DNA of 64,000 nucleotides, taken from NCBI RefSeq assembly GCF_014207185.1, contig NZ_JACHCP010000001.1:289512-353511 (forward strand). The letters run 5' to 3'. Below the pieces are notes generated by a model. It was not told the origin of the DNA, did not search any database, and saw only the letters and a list, made by a program, of their open reading frames with translations. The translations under genes and the position numbers were made by a program. Below are positions 1 to 8,707 of the stretch, one piece after another. Origin of the DNA: Rhodanobacter sp. A1T4. GTDB taxonomy: Bacteria > Pseudomonadota > Gammaproteobacteria > Xanthomonadales > Rhodanobacteraceae. Each line of letters begins with the position of its first letter. The first letter of the stretch is position 1.

Positions 1-870
1 CGATTGTGTATCGATCGCCATTTGCCTGAACACCTGCAGACCACGCGAGATCTTGCCGATCTCATCCTGCCGATCCAGCCGGCGGATCTCGAAGTCGTGA
101 TCATGATTGGCCAGCCGGGCCATCATGTCGGTGAGCCGATGCAGCGGCCGCGTCACCAGGCGCGAGGTCAGGCGAATGATCAGGATGCTGATCAGCAGCG
201 CGAGCAGCGCGGTAACGCCGTTCACCACCGTGTTGAAACGCAGCGTACGATCGAGACTCCGACTGCGAACCGCCAGCAGCCGGCGTTCCTCGGCGACCAT
301 GCTGTCCAGCACGCCCTGCATTTCGTCGATGTTGACCGTTCGATGGCTGAGATAACTCTGCTGAATGCGGTGGCGTTCCAGACTTGCTGCCGCAGGATCG
401 GCGATTTTCATCTGCTTGACAGGGTCAATCACCCGCGCCGTCACCTCCAGCTGCCATTTGGTCGCTATGGCTTCAAGCGTGCCAATACGCGACTGCTGCA
501 AGGCATTGTCCGAGGTCAGCTGACGTGCCTGAGCGATACGTATTGAAATGTCCTTCGTACCGCTCTCGAACATGGCCAGCTGATCGGCACCCTGTGTCAG
601 CATGAAGCCACGCGCACCGATCTGGCTGGTCTGTGTCGCATGCCTCAGATCGCTTAGCGCTAGCATCACCTCGTAGGTATGGTCCGTCCATTGACTATGT
701 ATGTCCTGTTGGCGCAGCGAAATGCTCAGCATTGCACTCGTCACCAGAAACAGGCCCAGAAGCAGGCCAATCCCCAGGATGATTTTTCGCTGCAGCGGCT
801 GATTGGCCAGCCACGATTGTTTCGATGATTTGGACCTGGTCGGTGGCATGCGCTGGCCGTCGTGGTTCAT
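1..870 (-). CDS. CHASE3-HAMP membrane sensor, N-terminal part (runs off left edge)
   Basis: Reading the reverse strand from 870 gives an uninterrupted frame to the window edge (290 codons visible). It has a short cytoplasmic start, a first membrane segment (about residues 28-50), a periplasmic helical region typical of a CHASE3 domain, a second membrane segment (about 215-235), then a HAMP-like linker (RLVTRPLHRLTDMMARLANH). The output domain lies outside the window, so it could be a histidine kinase, a diguanylate cyclase or a chemoreceptor. An in-frame ATG at 930 would add 20 residues; neither start has a convincing ribosome-binding site. Confidence is good for a membrane sensor, low for the output. 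Confidence 0.7.
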   Translation of the reverse strand, partial: MNHDGQRMPPTRSKSSKQSWLANQPLQRKIILGIGLLLGLFLVTSAMLSISLRQQDIHSQWTDHTYEVMLALSDLRHATQTSQIGARGFMLTQGADQLAMFESGTKDISIRIAQARQLTSDNALQQSRIGTLEAIATKWQLEVTARVIDPVKQMKIADPAAASLERHRIQQSYLSHRTVNIDEMQGVLDSMVAEERRLLAVRSRSLDRTLRFNTVVNGVTALLALLISILIIRLTSRLVTRPLHRLTDMMARLANHDHDFEIRRLDRQDEIGKISRGLQVFRQMAIDTQS

Positions 871-978
871 GGGCAATCGGTCACGGCCACCGGGTAGGGT
901 GGCATGTGGGGACAGAGTAGCCGGTGTCATCCTCGCACCATAGCGGGAGACAATGAGCACCTAACGGCAGCAGAGGGC

Positions 979-1878
979 TCAGCGAGTGCGCCGAAACGGC
1001 ACGATCGAGCCTCGGCGCAGCGCCACGGCCAGCAAGGTCAGCGACAGCAGCGAACAGACCGCCAGCGCGACCACCGAAGCCTCCGCACCAAACACGCCAC
1101 CGCTTAGCCATACGGGCCCGGTGCGATTCGAAACCAGCCAGCCGTCGACTGCGCCGCCCGATACCGGAATGCCGTAGATCGTGCCCTGCATGACGTTCCA
1201 CGCAGCATGCAGGCCGATGCAGGCCCATAGCGAACGGGTCACGTGATAGAGCAGACCGAGCATGATGCCGGCTTCAATCGCGATGGCGGCCGAACTCCAC
1301 AGCGTGGCGCCGGGATTGAAGATGTGCGCACCACCAAAAAACAATGCCGAGATGGCCAGCGCGCACCACGTGCCCAGGCCTTCCTCGACGATGCGGAACA
1401 GCACGCCACGCGCAATGATCTCCTCGCCAATGCCCGCACCGATGCCTGCGACCAGGATCTGTGGCAGCCAGTCCACGTGCGCGTTGGTGCCGGTTACGTG
1501 ATACACACCGAGCAGCCATAGGACGCCGACCACGAGACTGAAAAGCAGCGCGCCGAGGAGCAGGCCACCAAGTCCGAACGTCGGCAGACTGTGCACGGAA
1601 AGTTCACGTACGCGACGCTGCTCGATCAGCTTCACCACAATCAAGTTGGCGATCAGCGCCGGCAGCAGTTGCAGGCTCAATGTAGCCAGCGCATGCTGGA
1701 GTGGTGTCGCCGTTTTTGCCGTCCAGTCCAGCATCGCCACGACGGCGCGGGTTACAAAGCCGATGCCGACCAGCATCGCTGCAAAGAAAACGATGCGTGC
1801 CGCCGGCGAAAAAACCAGCCAACGCAGCCAACGCGGTGCGTCGGCTGGTGTGGTGAAAGCGAGGGATGGATTTTGCAT
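979..1878 (-). CDS. CPBP family intramembrane metalloprotease
   Basis: A 299-residue polytopic membrane protein of the CPBP (CAAX protease/bacteriocin-processing) family. The expected motifs are visible: EEIIARG near residues 152-158 (the EExxxR motif), FFGGAH around 180-185 and HAAWN further on, which together supply the putative metal ligands and catalytic glutamates. The start at 1878 is preferred over 1938 because AGGCGG lies 6 nt upstream and the protein then begins MQNPSL. Members process prenylated or secreted peptides or act as membrane chaperones; the substrate cannot be told from the sequence. It lies downstream of prfC on the same strand, about 90 nt away. Confidence 0.85.
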   Translation of the reverse strand: MQNPSLAFTTPADAPRWLRWLVFSPAARIVFFAAMLVGIGFVTRAVVAMLDWTAKTATPLQHALATLSLQLLPALIANLIVVKLIEQRRVRELSVHSLPTFGLGGLLLGALLFSLVVGVLWLLGVYHVTGTNAHVDWLPQILVAGIGAGIGEEIIARGVLFRIVEEGLGTWCALAISALFFGGAHIFNPGATLWSSAAIAIEAGIMLGLLYHVTRSLWACIGLHAAWNVMQGTIYGIPVSGGAVDGWLVSNRTGPVWLSGGVFGAEASVVALAVCSLLSLTLLAVALRRGSIVPFRRTR

Positions 1879-1969
1879 GTCTGTCCGCCTGGTGGATGGA
1901 TGCAGGCTGTCATGGTCGGACGTTTCCCTTAGTGCCATCCGAGCGGGTCACGAGGTGCGACGATCGCGT

Positions 1970-3571
1970 TTACATATCTACCGAAGCGGCATGCTCACGG
2001 GTGTTGGCAAACCGTACCTGAGGCCAGCGCTCCTGCGCCAGCTGCAGATTGACCCGCGTCGGCGCGATGTAGACCAGTTCGCCGGCACCGTCGATGGCCA
2101 GGTTCATCGCGTTCTTCTCGCGGAATTCCGCCATCTTCTTTTCGTCGTCGCAATGTACCCAGCGGGCGGTGGTGACCGTGACCGGCTCGAAACTGGCGTC
2201 GACGTTGTACTCGTCTTTCAGACGGTACGCCACTACGTCGAACTGCAGCACGCCGACCGCTCCGAGAATCAGGTCGTTGCTCATCAACGGACGGAAGAAC
2301 TGCGTTGCACCTTCCTCGCTGAGCTGGGCCAGACCTTTCTGCAGCGCCTTCATTTTTAGCGGATCGCGCAACCGCGCGCGGCGGAAGAGTTCCGGGGCAA
2401 AGTTCGGGATGCCGGTGAAATTGACCGACTCGCCTTCGGTGAAGGTATCGCCAATCGTGATGGTGCCGTGGTTGTGCAGGCCGATCACATCGCCTGGGTA
2501 GGCCGTCTCGACGATCTCGCGATCGCTGGCCATGAAGGTCAGCGCGTTGGCGATGCGGATGTCCTTCCCTGTGCGCGTCTGGATCATCTTCATGCCAGCG
2601 GTATAGGTGCCCGAACACACGCGCATAAAGGCCACGCGGTCGCGATGCGCCGGGTCCATGTTGGCCTGGATCTTGAAAACGAAACCGGTGAGTTTTTCTT
2701 CTTCGGGCTCCACTTCGCGCGTCAGCGTGGCACGCGGGCGCGGCGAGGGTGCATTCGCCACGAAAAAATCCAGCAGCAGCTGTACGCCGAAGTTGTTCAC
2801 CGCCGAGCCGAAAAACACCGGCGTTTGCTTGCCGGCGAGGTACTCGTCCATATCGAACGAGGGCGCGGCGCCCTGTACCAATTCGAGCTCTTCGCGCAGT
2901 TCGCGCATCGCCTCGTCGCCGATCTTTTCCAGCAGGCCGGGCGCGTCGAGGCCCTTGAAGGTGGTCGAATCCTGGCGGGTGAAATTCTTGCCGGGCTCGA
3001 ACACGTGCACTTCGTCCAGCAACAGGTGGTACACGCCCTTCAGCCGCTTGCCCATGCCGATCGGCCAGGTCAGCGGCGCGCAGGCGATGCCCAGCACGGA
3101 CTCCACTTCGTCCAGCAGCTCGATCGGCGAGCGACCCTCGCGGTCCAGCTTGTTGATGAATGTCATGATCGGCGTGTCGCGCAGCCGGCAGACTTCCATC
3201 AGTTTGATCGTCCGTTCTTCCACACCCTTGGCGCAGTCGATCACCATCAACGCCGAATCCACCGCGGTCAACACGCGATAGGTATCTTCGGAAAAGTCCG
3301 CGTGGCCAGGCGTATCGAGCAGGTTGACGATCTTGCCCTCATACGGAAACTGCATCACCGACGAGGTCACCGAAATGCCGCGCTCCTTTTCCAGCGCCAT
3401 CCAGTCGGACGTGGCGTGGCGTGCTGCCTTGCGCCCCTTCACCGAGCCGGCCATCTGGATCGCACCGCCGAACAGCAGCAGTTTTTCAGTCAACGTGGTC
3501 TTGCCCGCGTCAGGATGGCTGACGATGGCAAACGTGCGGCGGCGAAGGGTTTCTTGCAGATGCGTGGACAT
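1970..3571 (-). CDS. prfC: Peptide chain release factor 3
   Basis: Translational GTPase RF3 (533 residues, normal family length), which recycles RF1 and RF2 from the ribosome after peptide release. The P-loop [10 protein letters not shown] is near residue 18, the switch II DTPGH near residue 88 and the guanine-specificity NKLD near residue 142. EF-Tu-like domain 2 and the RF3 C-terminal domain follow ([12 protein letters not shown]). It is complete with no frameshift. It is a core gene and probably marks the conserved chromosome to the left of the accessory region. Confidence 0.97.
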   Translation of the reverse strand: MSTHLQETLRRRTFAIVSHPDAGKTTLTEKLLLFGGAIQMAGSVKGRKAARHATSDWMALEKERGISVTSSVMQFPYEGKIVNLLDTPGHADFSEDTYRVLTAVDSALMVIDCAKGVEERTIKLMEVCRLRDTPIMTFINKLDREGRSPIELLDEVESVLGIACAPLTWPIGMGKRLKGVYHLLLDEVHVFEPGKNFTRQDSTTFKGLDAPGLLEKIGDEAMRELREELELVQGAAPSFDMDEYLAGKQTPVFFGSAVNNFGVQLLLDFFVANAPSPRPRATLTREVEPEEEKLTGFVFKIQANMDPAHRDRVAFMRVCSGTYTAGMKMIQTRTGKDIRIANALTFMASDREIVETAYPGDVIGLHNHGTITIGDTFTEGESVNFTGIPNFAPELFRRARLRDPLKMKALQKGLAQLSEEGATQFFRPLMSNDLILGAVGVLQFDVVAYRLKDEYNVDASFEPVTVTTARWVHCDDEKKMAEFREKNAMNLAIDGAGELVYIAPTRVNLQLAQERWPQVRFANTREHAASVDM

Positions 3572-3654
3572 GCGGGCAGGTCGGCTGGAGCGTTAGCCAG
3601 TAATGATACCGTGGATCGACCTCAGGCCCGTCCTCCGCGGACCTAAGCGAAGCT

Positions 3655-3735
3655 CTGGTAGGTTGGGATGAGTGCTAGCGAATCCCAACGCCACGCAGTC
3701 TGGAATGTTGGGGTTCGCTAGCGCTCATCCCAATT
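3655..3735. repeat. REP-like palindromic repeat
   Basis: Two inverted arms, GGTTGGGATGAGTGCTAGCG (from 3661) and its near reverse complement ending in CGCTCATCCCAA, enclose a short loop and would form a long hairpin between prfC and the lipoprotein gene. The GGTAGGTTGGG start recurs at 37615, so it belongs to a dispersed palindromic family. It could also serve as a transcription barrier for the converging or adjacent genes. Confidence 0.6.
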
Positions 3736-3741
3736 TACGAG

Positions 3742-4167
3742 CTAACGATGTGCATCGGGTATAGGATCGAGATAGATGCCCGCTTGTCTTAGCTTGTCTA
3801 ACATGGTGTCGTTGTATTTCCTGGCGTAGGTCCTCGCGTTGTGATTGAGGTCTGCCTCTTCTCTCGTACAGAACGCGTCACCCGTGCTCTCTAACATTCT
3901 TATTTTGCTTTTGTGCGGATAGGGAGCGCCGTCATAACCGGGAACTTCTACGGAAAAACCATAGACCCCCAACAACCGAGCATCGCCTCTCGCATACGCG
4001 TTCGCAGCGTCTTCGGTTGCGTTGTTTAACTTCAGCGATCTCAGCTCCTCAAGTCCCATTGAATGTTTGTTTTGCGTCGATGGATTGCATGTCGACGCTG
4101 GGTGGCTGCATGCCGACAGCACAAGGGAAGCGACCAAAATAAGAACGATTGGGAAGCTTTTTCTCAC
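3742..4167 (-). CDS. Small hypothetical lipoprotein
   Basis: About 141 residues beginning with a GTG start (VRKSFPIV), with AGG 9 nt upstream. A TTG at 4206 would extend it by 13 residues. The N-terminus is a classic type II signal peptide ending in the lipobox LSAC, so the mature protein should be lipid-anchored, probably in the outer membrane. The rest (four or five charged helices, two further cysteines) matches no family I recognise. It lies between a palindromic repeat and the terminator/fusA remnant. Confidence 0.6.
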   Translation of the reverse strand: MRKSFPIVLILVASLVLSACSHPASTCNPSTQNKHSMGLEELRSLKLNNATEDAANAYARGDARLLGVYGFSVEVPGYDGAPYPHKSKIRMLESTGDAFCTREEADLNHNARTYARKYNDTMLDKLRQAGIYLDPIPDAHR

Positions 4168-4288
4168 ATCGACTAGCCTGATATGGAATTGTGGGTGACG
4201 CTTCAAGCTAAAGGGCTTAAAGGCCGGTTGAGACCGCCATTGGAAGCAGAACTCAAGGCACTTCCCATTCGCTGTCTTCAGAGCTTTG

Positions 4289-4324
4289 AAAAAAAAGCCC
4301 GAGGATCACCACTCGGGTTCTTTT
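4289..4324 (-). terminator. Rho-independent terminator, probably the original fusA terminator
   Basis: The stem GCCCGAG/CTCGGGT with loop GATCACCA is followed on the reverse strand by eight U residues (the A-run at 4289-4296) and flanked by TTTT on the other side, so it can work in both directions. Its core (AAGCCCG.GGATC..C..CGGG) resembles the hairpin behind intact fusA at 23974-24007, which lacks a U-run on the fusA strand. This supports the idea that this is the displaced fusA 3' end. Confidence 0.8.
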
Positions 4325-4382
4325 GCTTCGCGCTGACAATCAGATCAGCGCGTCATCGAAAGCGAAGCAAGCTTCGCTTCCC

Positions 4383-4583
4383 CAGCAGCTTCGGCTTGGA
4401 CAGCTTCTGTGCCTCACGGAAGCAAGCGCGGCCGGTCAGTGCCGAGGAGTCGACGGCATGGTACTTGCCGTCGATCAGGCGTGCCTTGAAGTCCAGCACT
4501 TCGTAGCCGGCGACCTGGCCCTGGCGCGACTCGACTTCGATCGCGTGCTGCACGGCCGGGATGTATCCGCGCGGGATCTGCAG
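4383..4583 (-). pseudogene. fusA internal fragment (EF-G remnant)
   Basis: About 200 bp nearly identical to the fusA region at 24313-24530, same strand. The reverse translation contains QHAIEVESRQGQVAGYEVL and KARLIDGKYH as in EF-G domains IV-V. Relative to fusA it has a 12-bp in-frame deletion (AFEIAGR is reduced to TGR) and a few substitutions. The similarity stops abruptly at about 4580, just before the lacI-type gene. On its left side a GCTTCGCTTCC stretch resembles the very end of fusA, as if the piece between was deleted. It has no start and is not functional. Confidence 0.85.
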
Positions 4584-4590
4584 ACTGACC

Positions 4591-5649
4591 TCATGCCGGA
4601 GAGTTGTTGCGCGTGGGATTGGTTTGCGGTGGAGCGGTCGAATCGCGAATGACCAGCTCGGGCGTGAAGCGAATCTGTATCGGGTCGCCGGGTGGGGTCC
4701 TTTGCAGTAATTCGGCGATCAGGCGCAAGGTCGCATGGCGGCCAATTTCACTAGTGGTCTGGCGGGCGGTGGTAAGTGCTGGCCATGCCCGTCGTGAGAA
4801 CGGGTTGTCCTCAAAGCCGGCAATCGACAGCTCACCTGGAACCTTGATGCCGATCGAGTGTGCGGCGGCGAGTACGCCGGCGGCAATTTCGTCATTGCTG
4901 CCGAAAATAGCCGTGGGTACTTCCTTGGCCGCCAGCAGCTTGCGGGCGCGGCGGAAACCATCCTCGTAAACATAGGTGCCCGGCAAGACAAATTTCTTGC
5001 GCAGCGGGATGCCGTGATCGCGTAAGGCATCGGCATAACCTTGGTAGCGCTCCGGACTGGAGTGGTATTGCGGGTCGCCCCACAAAAAGGCGATACGAGT
5101 GTGACCCAGCTGGATCAGGTGGGCAGTAATGGCATAGGCGGCGCTGTGATCATCGACATAAACACAGGGCATGCCGTCGTCCGGTTCCTGGCGAGCGGCA
5201 ATGATGCGCACGAATGGGATATTGGCGGCTTGTAGTTGGCTCAGCAGGGCCGGGTCTTCGGACATCGGTGGAGTGAGTACCAAGCCGGCTAACCGCACGT
5301 TGCGGGCCAGCTTGCATAGCTCTTCAACCAATCGAGGTGCGCTGGCGTCGTAGGGATGGATCAGCAGCTCGTAACCCCGCTCGCGACATGCTGCCAGTAC
5401 CCCTTTCTGCATGCTGAGCACGTAGTTGGCATTCGGGTTGTCATCATAGGCAAGGCCGATCGCGAACGACTGCGTGCCGCGCAGGCTACGGGCGGTGACA
5501 TCCGGCTCGTAGCCCAGCTCATCCACCGCCTTCAATACCCGTTGCCGGGTGACTTCACGCACCGATTCCTCTTGATTGATGGTGCGTGACACGGTCATCA
5601 GCGATACCCCCGCCTGTTTGGCGACGTCCTTGATGGTGGGTTTGCGCAA
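4591..5649 (-). CDS. LacI family transcriptional regulator of the N-glycan module
   Basis: A 352-residue LacI/GalR repressor: N-terminal helix-turn-helix (TIKDVAKQAGVSLMTVSRTI, residues 5-24), hinge helix and a periplasmic-binding-like effector domain. The start codon is TTG, with GGAG about 9 nt upstream. It is divergent from the glucokinase gene, and a perfect LacI-type palindrome lies in the shared 300-bp region; an identical one precedes the GH125-GH92 genes. It is therefore inferred to repress itself, the sugar kinase and the mannosidase genes until an N-glycan-derived sugar binds. The effector is unknown. The gene's 3' end abuts the fusA remnant. Confidence 0.9.
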   Translation of the reverse strand: MRKPTIKDVAKQAGVSLMTVSRTINQEESVREVTRQRVLKAVDELGYEPDVTARSLRGTQSFAIGLAYDDNPNANYVLSMQKGVLAACRERGYELLIHPYDASAPRLVEELCKLARNVRLAGLVLTPPMSEDPALLSQLQAANIPFVRIIAARQEPDDGMPCVYVDDHSAAYAITAHLIQLGHTRIAFLWGDPQYHSSPERYQGYADALRDHGIPLRKKFVLPGTYVYEDGFRRARKLLAAKEVPTAIFGSNDEIAAGVLAAAHSIGIKVPGELSIAGFEDNPFSRRAWPALTTARQTTSEIGRHATLRLIAELLQRTPPGDPIQIRFTPELVIRDSTAPPQTNPTRNNSPA

Positions 5650-5863
5650 TGCGTCAGGCTCCAGAAATCAATGGGTCATCGTAGCCGAATGCATAGAGTC
5701 CAGGCAGTCCGTGGCGGGAGATAAGTTCGGTGCATGGCGATTTTTGCTTGCTGCCAGCCATCACGATGCATCGGAAATACGCTTGCGTGGAGCGGGATTT
5801 GTGGCTTGTAGCGGTCGCGCCGAGATACGCCAGGCTGGGCTGAAATGAATTATTTACTACAGC

Positions 5864-5892
5864 TTGATAACGTTATCATTAACGTTTAGGAT
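5864..5892 (+). promoter_or_regulatory. LacI-type operator over the glucokinase promoter
   Basis: The perfect 14-bp palindrome TGATAACGTTATCA occupies 5865-5878. It overlaps a -35 TTGATA (5864-5869), followed after 17 bp by a -10 TAGGAT (5887-5892) reading toward the glucokinase gene. Binding of a repressor here would cover the -35 and spacer. The same palindrome on the same promoter layout occurs at 19641-19669. Confidence 0.8.
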
Positions 5893-5948
5893 CGATCCAA
5901 AGAGGCCTACATCCGTAGGTCAACGCTGCAATGTGTCAAGGGGACGGG

Positions 5949-6986
5949 GTGATCGAGTCAATGGTGTCTGCCCATGCGACCAGCGCGGAATCGGTGCGGG
6001 AGCTGTTAGCAGCTGATGTGGGCGGCACGCATGCGCGGTTGGCCCTGGTTCGCGCGGAACCCGCGAATGGCCTGCCTGTCCAGCTGCTGAGCAGTCATAC
6101 CTATATCTGCGCCGATTGGTCGAGTCTCGACGAGATTCTGGCGGATTTTGTCGCGCGGCATGCGGCTGGCTCGGCGATCCGGCGCGCTGTGGTGGCTACG
6201 CCAGGCTATATACATGGCGATGTTATCGTTAACCAGAATCTGCCCTGGCCGGTCTCGATCTCGGCGTTGCGACAAGGTCTGATGCTGGAGCAGCTCGAGA
6301 TCATCAATGATTTTGAGGCGCTGGCTTATGTCACGCCTTTCCTGGCCCGTCGCGACTCGGTGGCGATCATCGAGTCGACTGGCATGCATGCAACGGCCAT
6401 CAATCCAGCGGGTGCGGTGGTGGTGGTAGGTCCTGGTACCGGACTGGGTTGTGCGGTGTTGTTACCGGGTGGTCGATCACGGCGGGTATTGTCCACCGAG
6501 GCGGGGCATATCGTGCTTGCGCCGGGTACCGAGCGGGAGCTGGCGGTAGTCGCGCGCATGGCGAGTGGACGCAGTTATGTGCCTACCGGCCATGCCCTGT
6601 CAGGACCGGGCTTGCTGAATATCTATCGGGCGCTGGCTGAGTTGGACCATCAGCCCGTGCGTTGTCACACGCCTGCCCAGGTCAGTACGGCTGCGGTTGC
6701 CGCCAGCGATCCGCTGGCGGTCGAGTCCTTGCAGATTTTCTGCGGCCTACTAGGCAGCCTGGTAGGTGATCTGGCGATTCTGTTCAGTGCTACCGGCGGG
6801 GTTTATCTGGCCGGCGGGATTCTCAGCCGATTCCAGGAGTTTCTGCTGGACAGCAGCTTTCGCGAGCGGTTTTTCAATAAGGGTGTGATGCGTGACTTGT
6901 TGGAGCAGGTGCCGGTGCGGCTGCTCCAGCATGGCCAGTTGGGAGTGGTGGGGGCTGCGGTATGGCTGACCCATGGATGGCAATGA
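5949..6986 (+). CDS. glk: Glucokinase (Glk family)
   Basis: ATP-dependent hexokinase of the bacterial Glk family (about 345 residues), cytoplasmic, phosphorylating glucose or a related hexose released from glycans. Visible are the phosphate-binding DVGGTHARLALV near the start, NDFEALAYV (catalytic Asp) and VVGPGTGLGCAVL (second ATP-binding motif), and the C-terminal GGVYLAGGI. The GTG at 5949 is chosen because AAGGGG lies 6 nt upstream; ATGs at 5931 and 5961 are in frame. It is the first gene of the forward set, about 30 nt before the GH18 gene, with an operator in its promoter. Confidence 0.9.
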   Translation: MIESMVSAHATSAESVRELLAADVGGTHARLALVRAEPANGLPVQLLSSHTYICADWSSLDEILADFVARHAAGSAIRRAVVATPGYIHGDVIVNQNLPWPVSISALRQGLMLEQLEIINDFEALAYVTPFLARRDSVAIIESTGMHATAINPAGAVVVVGPGTGLGCAVLLPGGRSRRVLSTEAGHIVLAPGTERELAVVARMASGRSYVPTGHALSGPGLLNIYRALAELDHQPVRCHTPAQVSTAAVAASDPLAVESLQIFCGLLGSLVGDLAILFSATGGVYLAGGILSRFQEFLLDSSFRERFFNKGVMRDLLEQVPVRLLQHGQLGVVGAAVWLTHGWQ

Positions 6987-7016
6987 TCTGATCTTTCTTT
7001 TGCCGGAGCTTTTCGG

Positions 7017-8081
7017 ATGAAATCCGCGTTTCGATGTCTGTTGGCTGTGGGCTTGTTCTGCACGTTATGCGTTGACGCCGTGGCGGCGCCAAAGTCGCTT
7101 TTCTACATGGTGGAGTCACCCAAGTCGGTGCGCTCGTTCCTGGCGCATGCCGACAAGATCGATATCCTGGTGCCTACCTGGTACGGCGTGGATGCGAAGG
7201 GGCTGGTGCAGGGGACACCCGACGCCACCGTGATGCAGCAGGCTCGAAGCAAGGGCGTTGAGCTCATGCCGATTATTTCGGCGAATGCCGGCAAGGCAGG
7301 GTTTCACGCCCTGCTGGGTGATGCGGACGCGCGCCAGGCGCTGATCGCTGCGCTGATCCGAATCGGCCATCAAGAAGGCTATAGCGGTTTTCAGTTCGAT
7401 TTTGAGGATATCGACTATACCGATCGTGATGCGCTGACCCGACTGGCGAGCGAGACCGCGGCGGCACTGCATCGCGCCGGACTCAAGCTGAGCATTGCGG
7501 TGGTGCCGAATGCACCGGGTTACTTCACCGGCAGCACGGCGTTCGGCACCTGGATGTGGAGCGAGTGGCGCGGTGTATTCGATGTGCCGGCACTGGCCAA
7601 GGTGATGGATCTGATCTGCCTGATGACCTACGACCAGAACACCCGCTGGACCACGCCAGGTCCGGTGGACGGCATGCCCTGGGTGCAGAAGCAGCTCGAC
7701 TACGCGCTGAAATATGTGCCCAAGAATAAGTTGTCGCTGGGTATTCCCCTGTATGGCTACCACTGGTACGCCGGTGATCCGGTCGATGCTGGCACGGGCA
7801 AGGAGCGGCCGAATATCTCGGGCGACTACATCGATTACGACGAATCGCTGCCGTTGGCGCAGGCGCATCAAGCGGACATTCAGTGGGATGCCTACGAACA
7901 CGAGTCCTGGTATTACTTCTACCGCGATGATCTGCGTGAATGGGTTTTCATGCCCGATGCGCGCAGCTTCAAGGAGCGCTACGCGCTGGTTGGCAAGGAT
8001 GATCTGCAGGGTTTCTGTTCGTGGGTGTTGGGCGCGGAAGATCCCGCAATCTGGGACGAGCTCCCGGTTGTGCATCACTGA
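7017..8081 (+). CDS. Secreted GH18 family glycosidase (endo-beta-N-acetylglucosaminidase-like)
   Basis: 354 residues with a Sec signal peptide (about 1-24). The GH18 barrel is recognised by the catalytic strand GFQFDFEDIDY, with the acid Glu at about residue 130 and Asp 128, and by the MTYD motif after strand 6 (LICLMTYDQNT). The canonical DGxDxDxE is altered: the two earlier acidic positions are Ser and Gln. In this setting it most likely cleaves the chitobiose core of N-glycans, releasing the glycan for the other hydrolases, but a general chitinase-like activity cannot be excluded. It overlaps no neighbour and probably shares the glucokinase transcript. Confidence 0.8.
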   Translation: MKSAFRCLLAVGLFCTLCVDAVAAPKSLFYMVESPKSVRSFLAHADKIDILVPTWYGVDAKGLVQGTPDATVMQQARSKGVELMPIISANAGKAGFHALLGDADARQALIAALIRIGHQEGYSGFQFDFEDIDYTDRDALTRLASETAAALHRAGLKLSIAVVPNAPGYFTGSTAFGTWMWSEWRGVFDVPALAKVMDLICLMTYDQNTRWTTPGPVDGMPWVQKQLDYALKYVPKNKLSLGIPLYGYHWYAGDPVDAGTGKERPNISGDYIDYDESLPLAQAHQADIQWDAYEHESWYYFYRDDLREWVFMPDARSFKERYALVGKDDLQGFCSWVLGAEDPAIWDELPVVHH

Positions 8082-8090
8082 TCCCGCCTC

Positions 8091-8489
8091 ATGTGGAACA
8101 ACGCCCTGCAATCTAGGTTATGGACGGGACTGCTGCTAGCGGTTCTGCCATTGCGCTATTGCCTGGCCGGTGAGCCGGTAGAGCAGTCACTGGATACGGG
8201 TTGGCAGTTCCGTCGGACCACACCGACGGCGCAGGCACTGACGCCTACCTTGCAGTGGCTGCCGGCACAGCTATCTGGGTCCGTACGAATGGATCTGCTG
8301 CGCTTGCAGCCGATCGACGGTCCCTACTTGCTGACCAATACCACGGCCGTGAGTTTCAGCCAGCAGGCCGACGGTCTGCATCTCCATTTGCAGGCACAGC
8401 CGGCGGGCGTGCCGGTCTACGCGTGCCGCATCGAGCTGCTAGGTACGGACAAGAGTTTAGTTGTGGGCGCATCGCGGGAGGCGCGATGA
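8091..8489 (+). pseudogene. Chimeric remnant: GH2 beta-mannosidase 5' end fused to GH29 3' end
   Basis: A 132-codon frame with a signal peptide, then a segment typical of the start of GH2 beta-mannosidases (SLDTGWQFRR, WLPAQLSGSVRMDLL). It jumps directly to a segment very like the C-terminus of the fucosidase at 13869-15539 (GLHLHLQAQPAG...RIELL against GLHLQLPAQPAG...RIELS). All catalytic parts of both enzymes are missing. It looks like the scar of a deletion that removed most of a GH2 gene and the front of a second GH29 gene. It begins 9 nt after the GH18 stop, so it is probably still transcribed. Confidence 0.65.
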
Positions 8490-8707
8490 CCTAGGAAGTC
8501 TCGACGGGGGATCGCGTCGAGTGTGCTGTCGCTATCTGCGCCGATGGGCGGATGAACGGCAGCTGGTAAAGGGCATGCAATAAGGGGCATGCGGTGAGGG
8601 ACAAACGGCAGTGTCGTCAGCTTGGTGGCGGTGTCAAAGCGGCTGTGCCGATTCGAGAATCGGTGTCAGCAAACACATTATGGGGTTTCGCGAGAGGGGT
8701 CTAACTT

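Noticed and set aside
6218..6232. GATGTTATCGTTAAC inside the glucokinase gene as a third LacI operator
   Set aside because: Only an approximate half-match to TGATAACGTTATCA and not near a promoter; probably chance.
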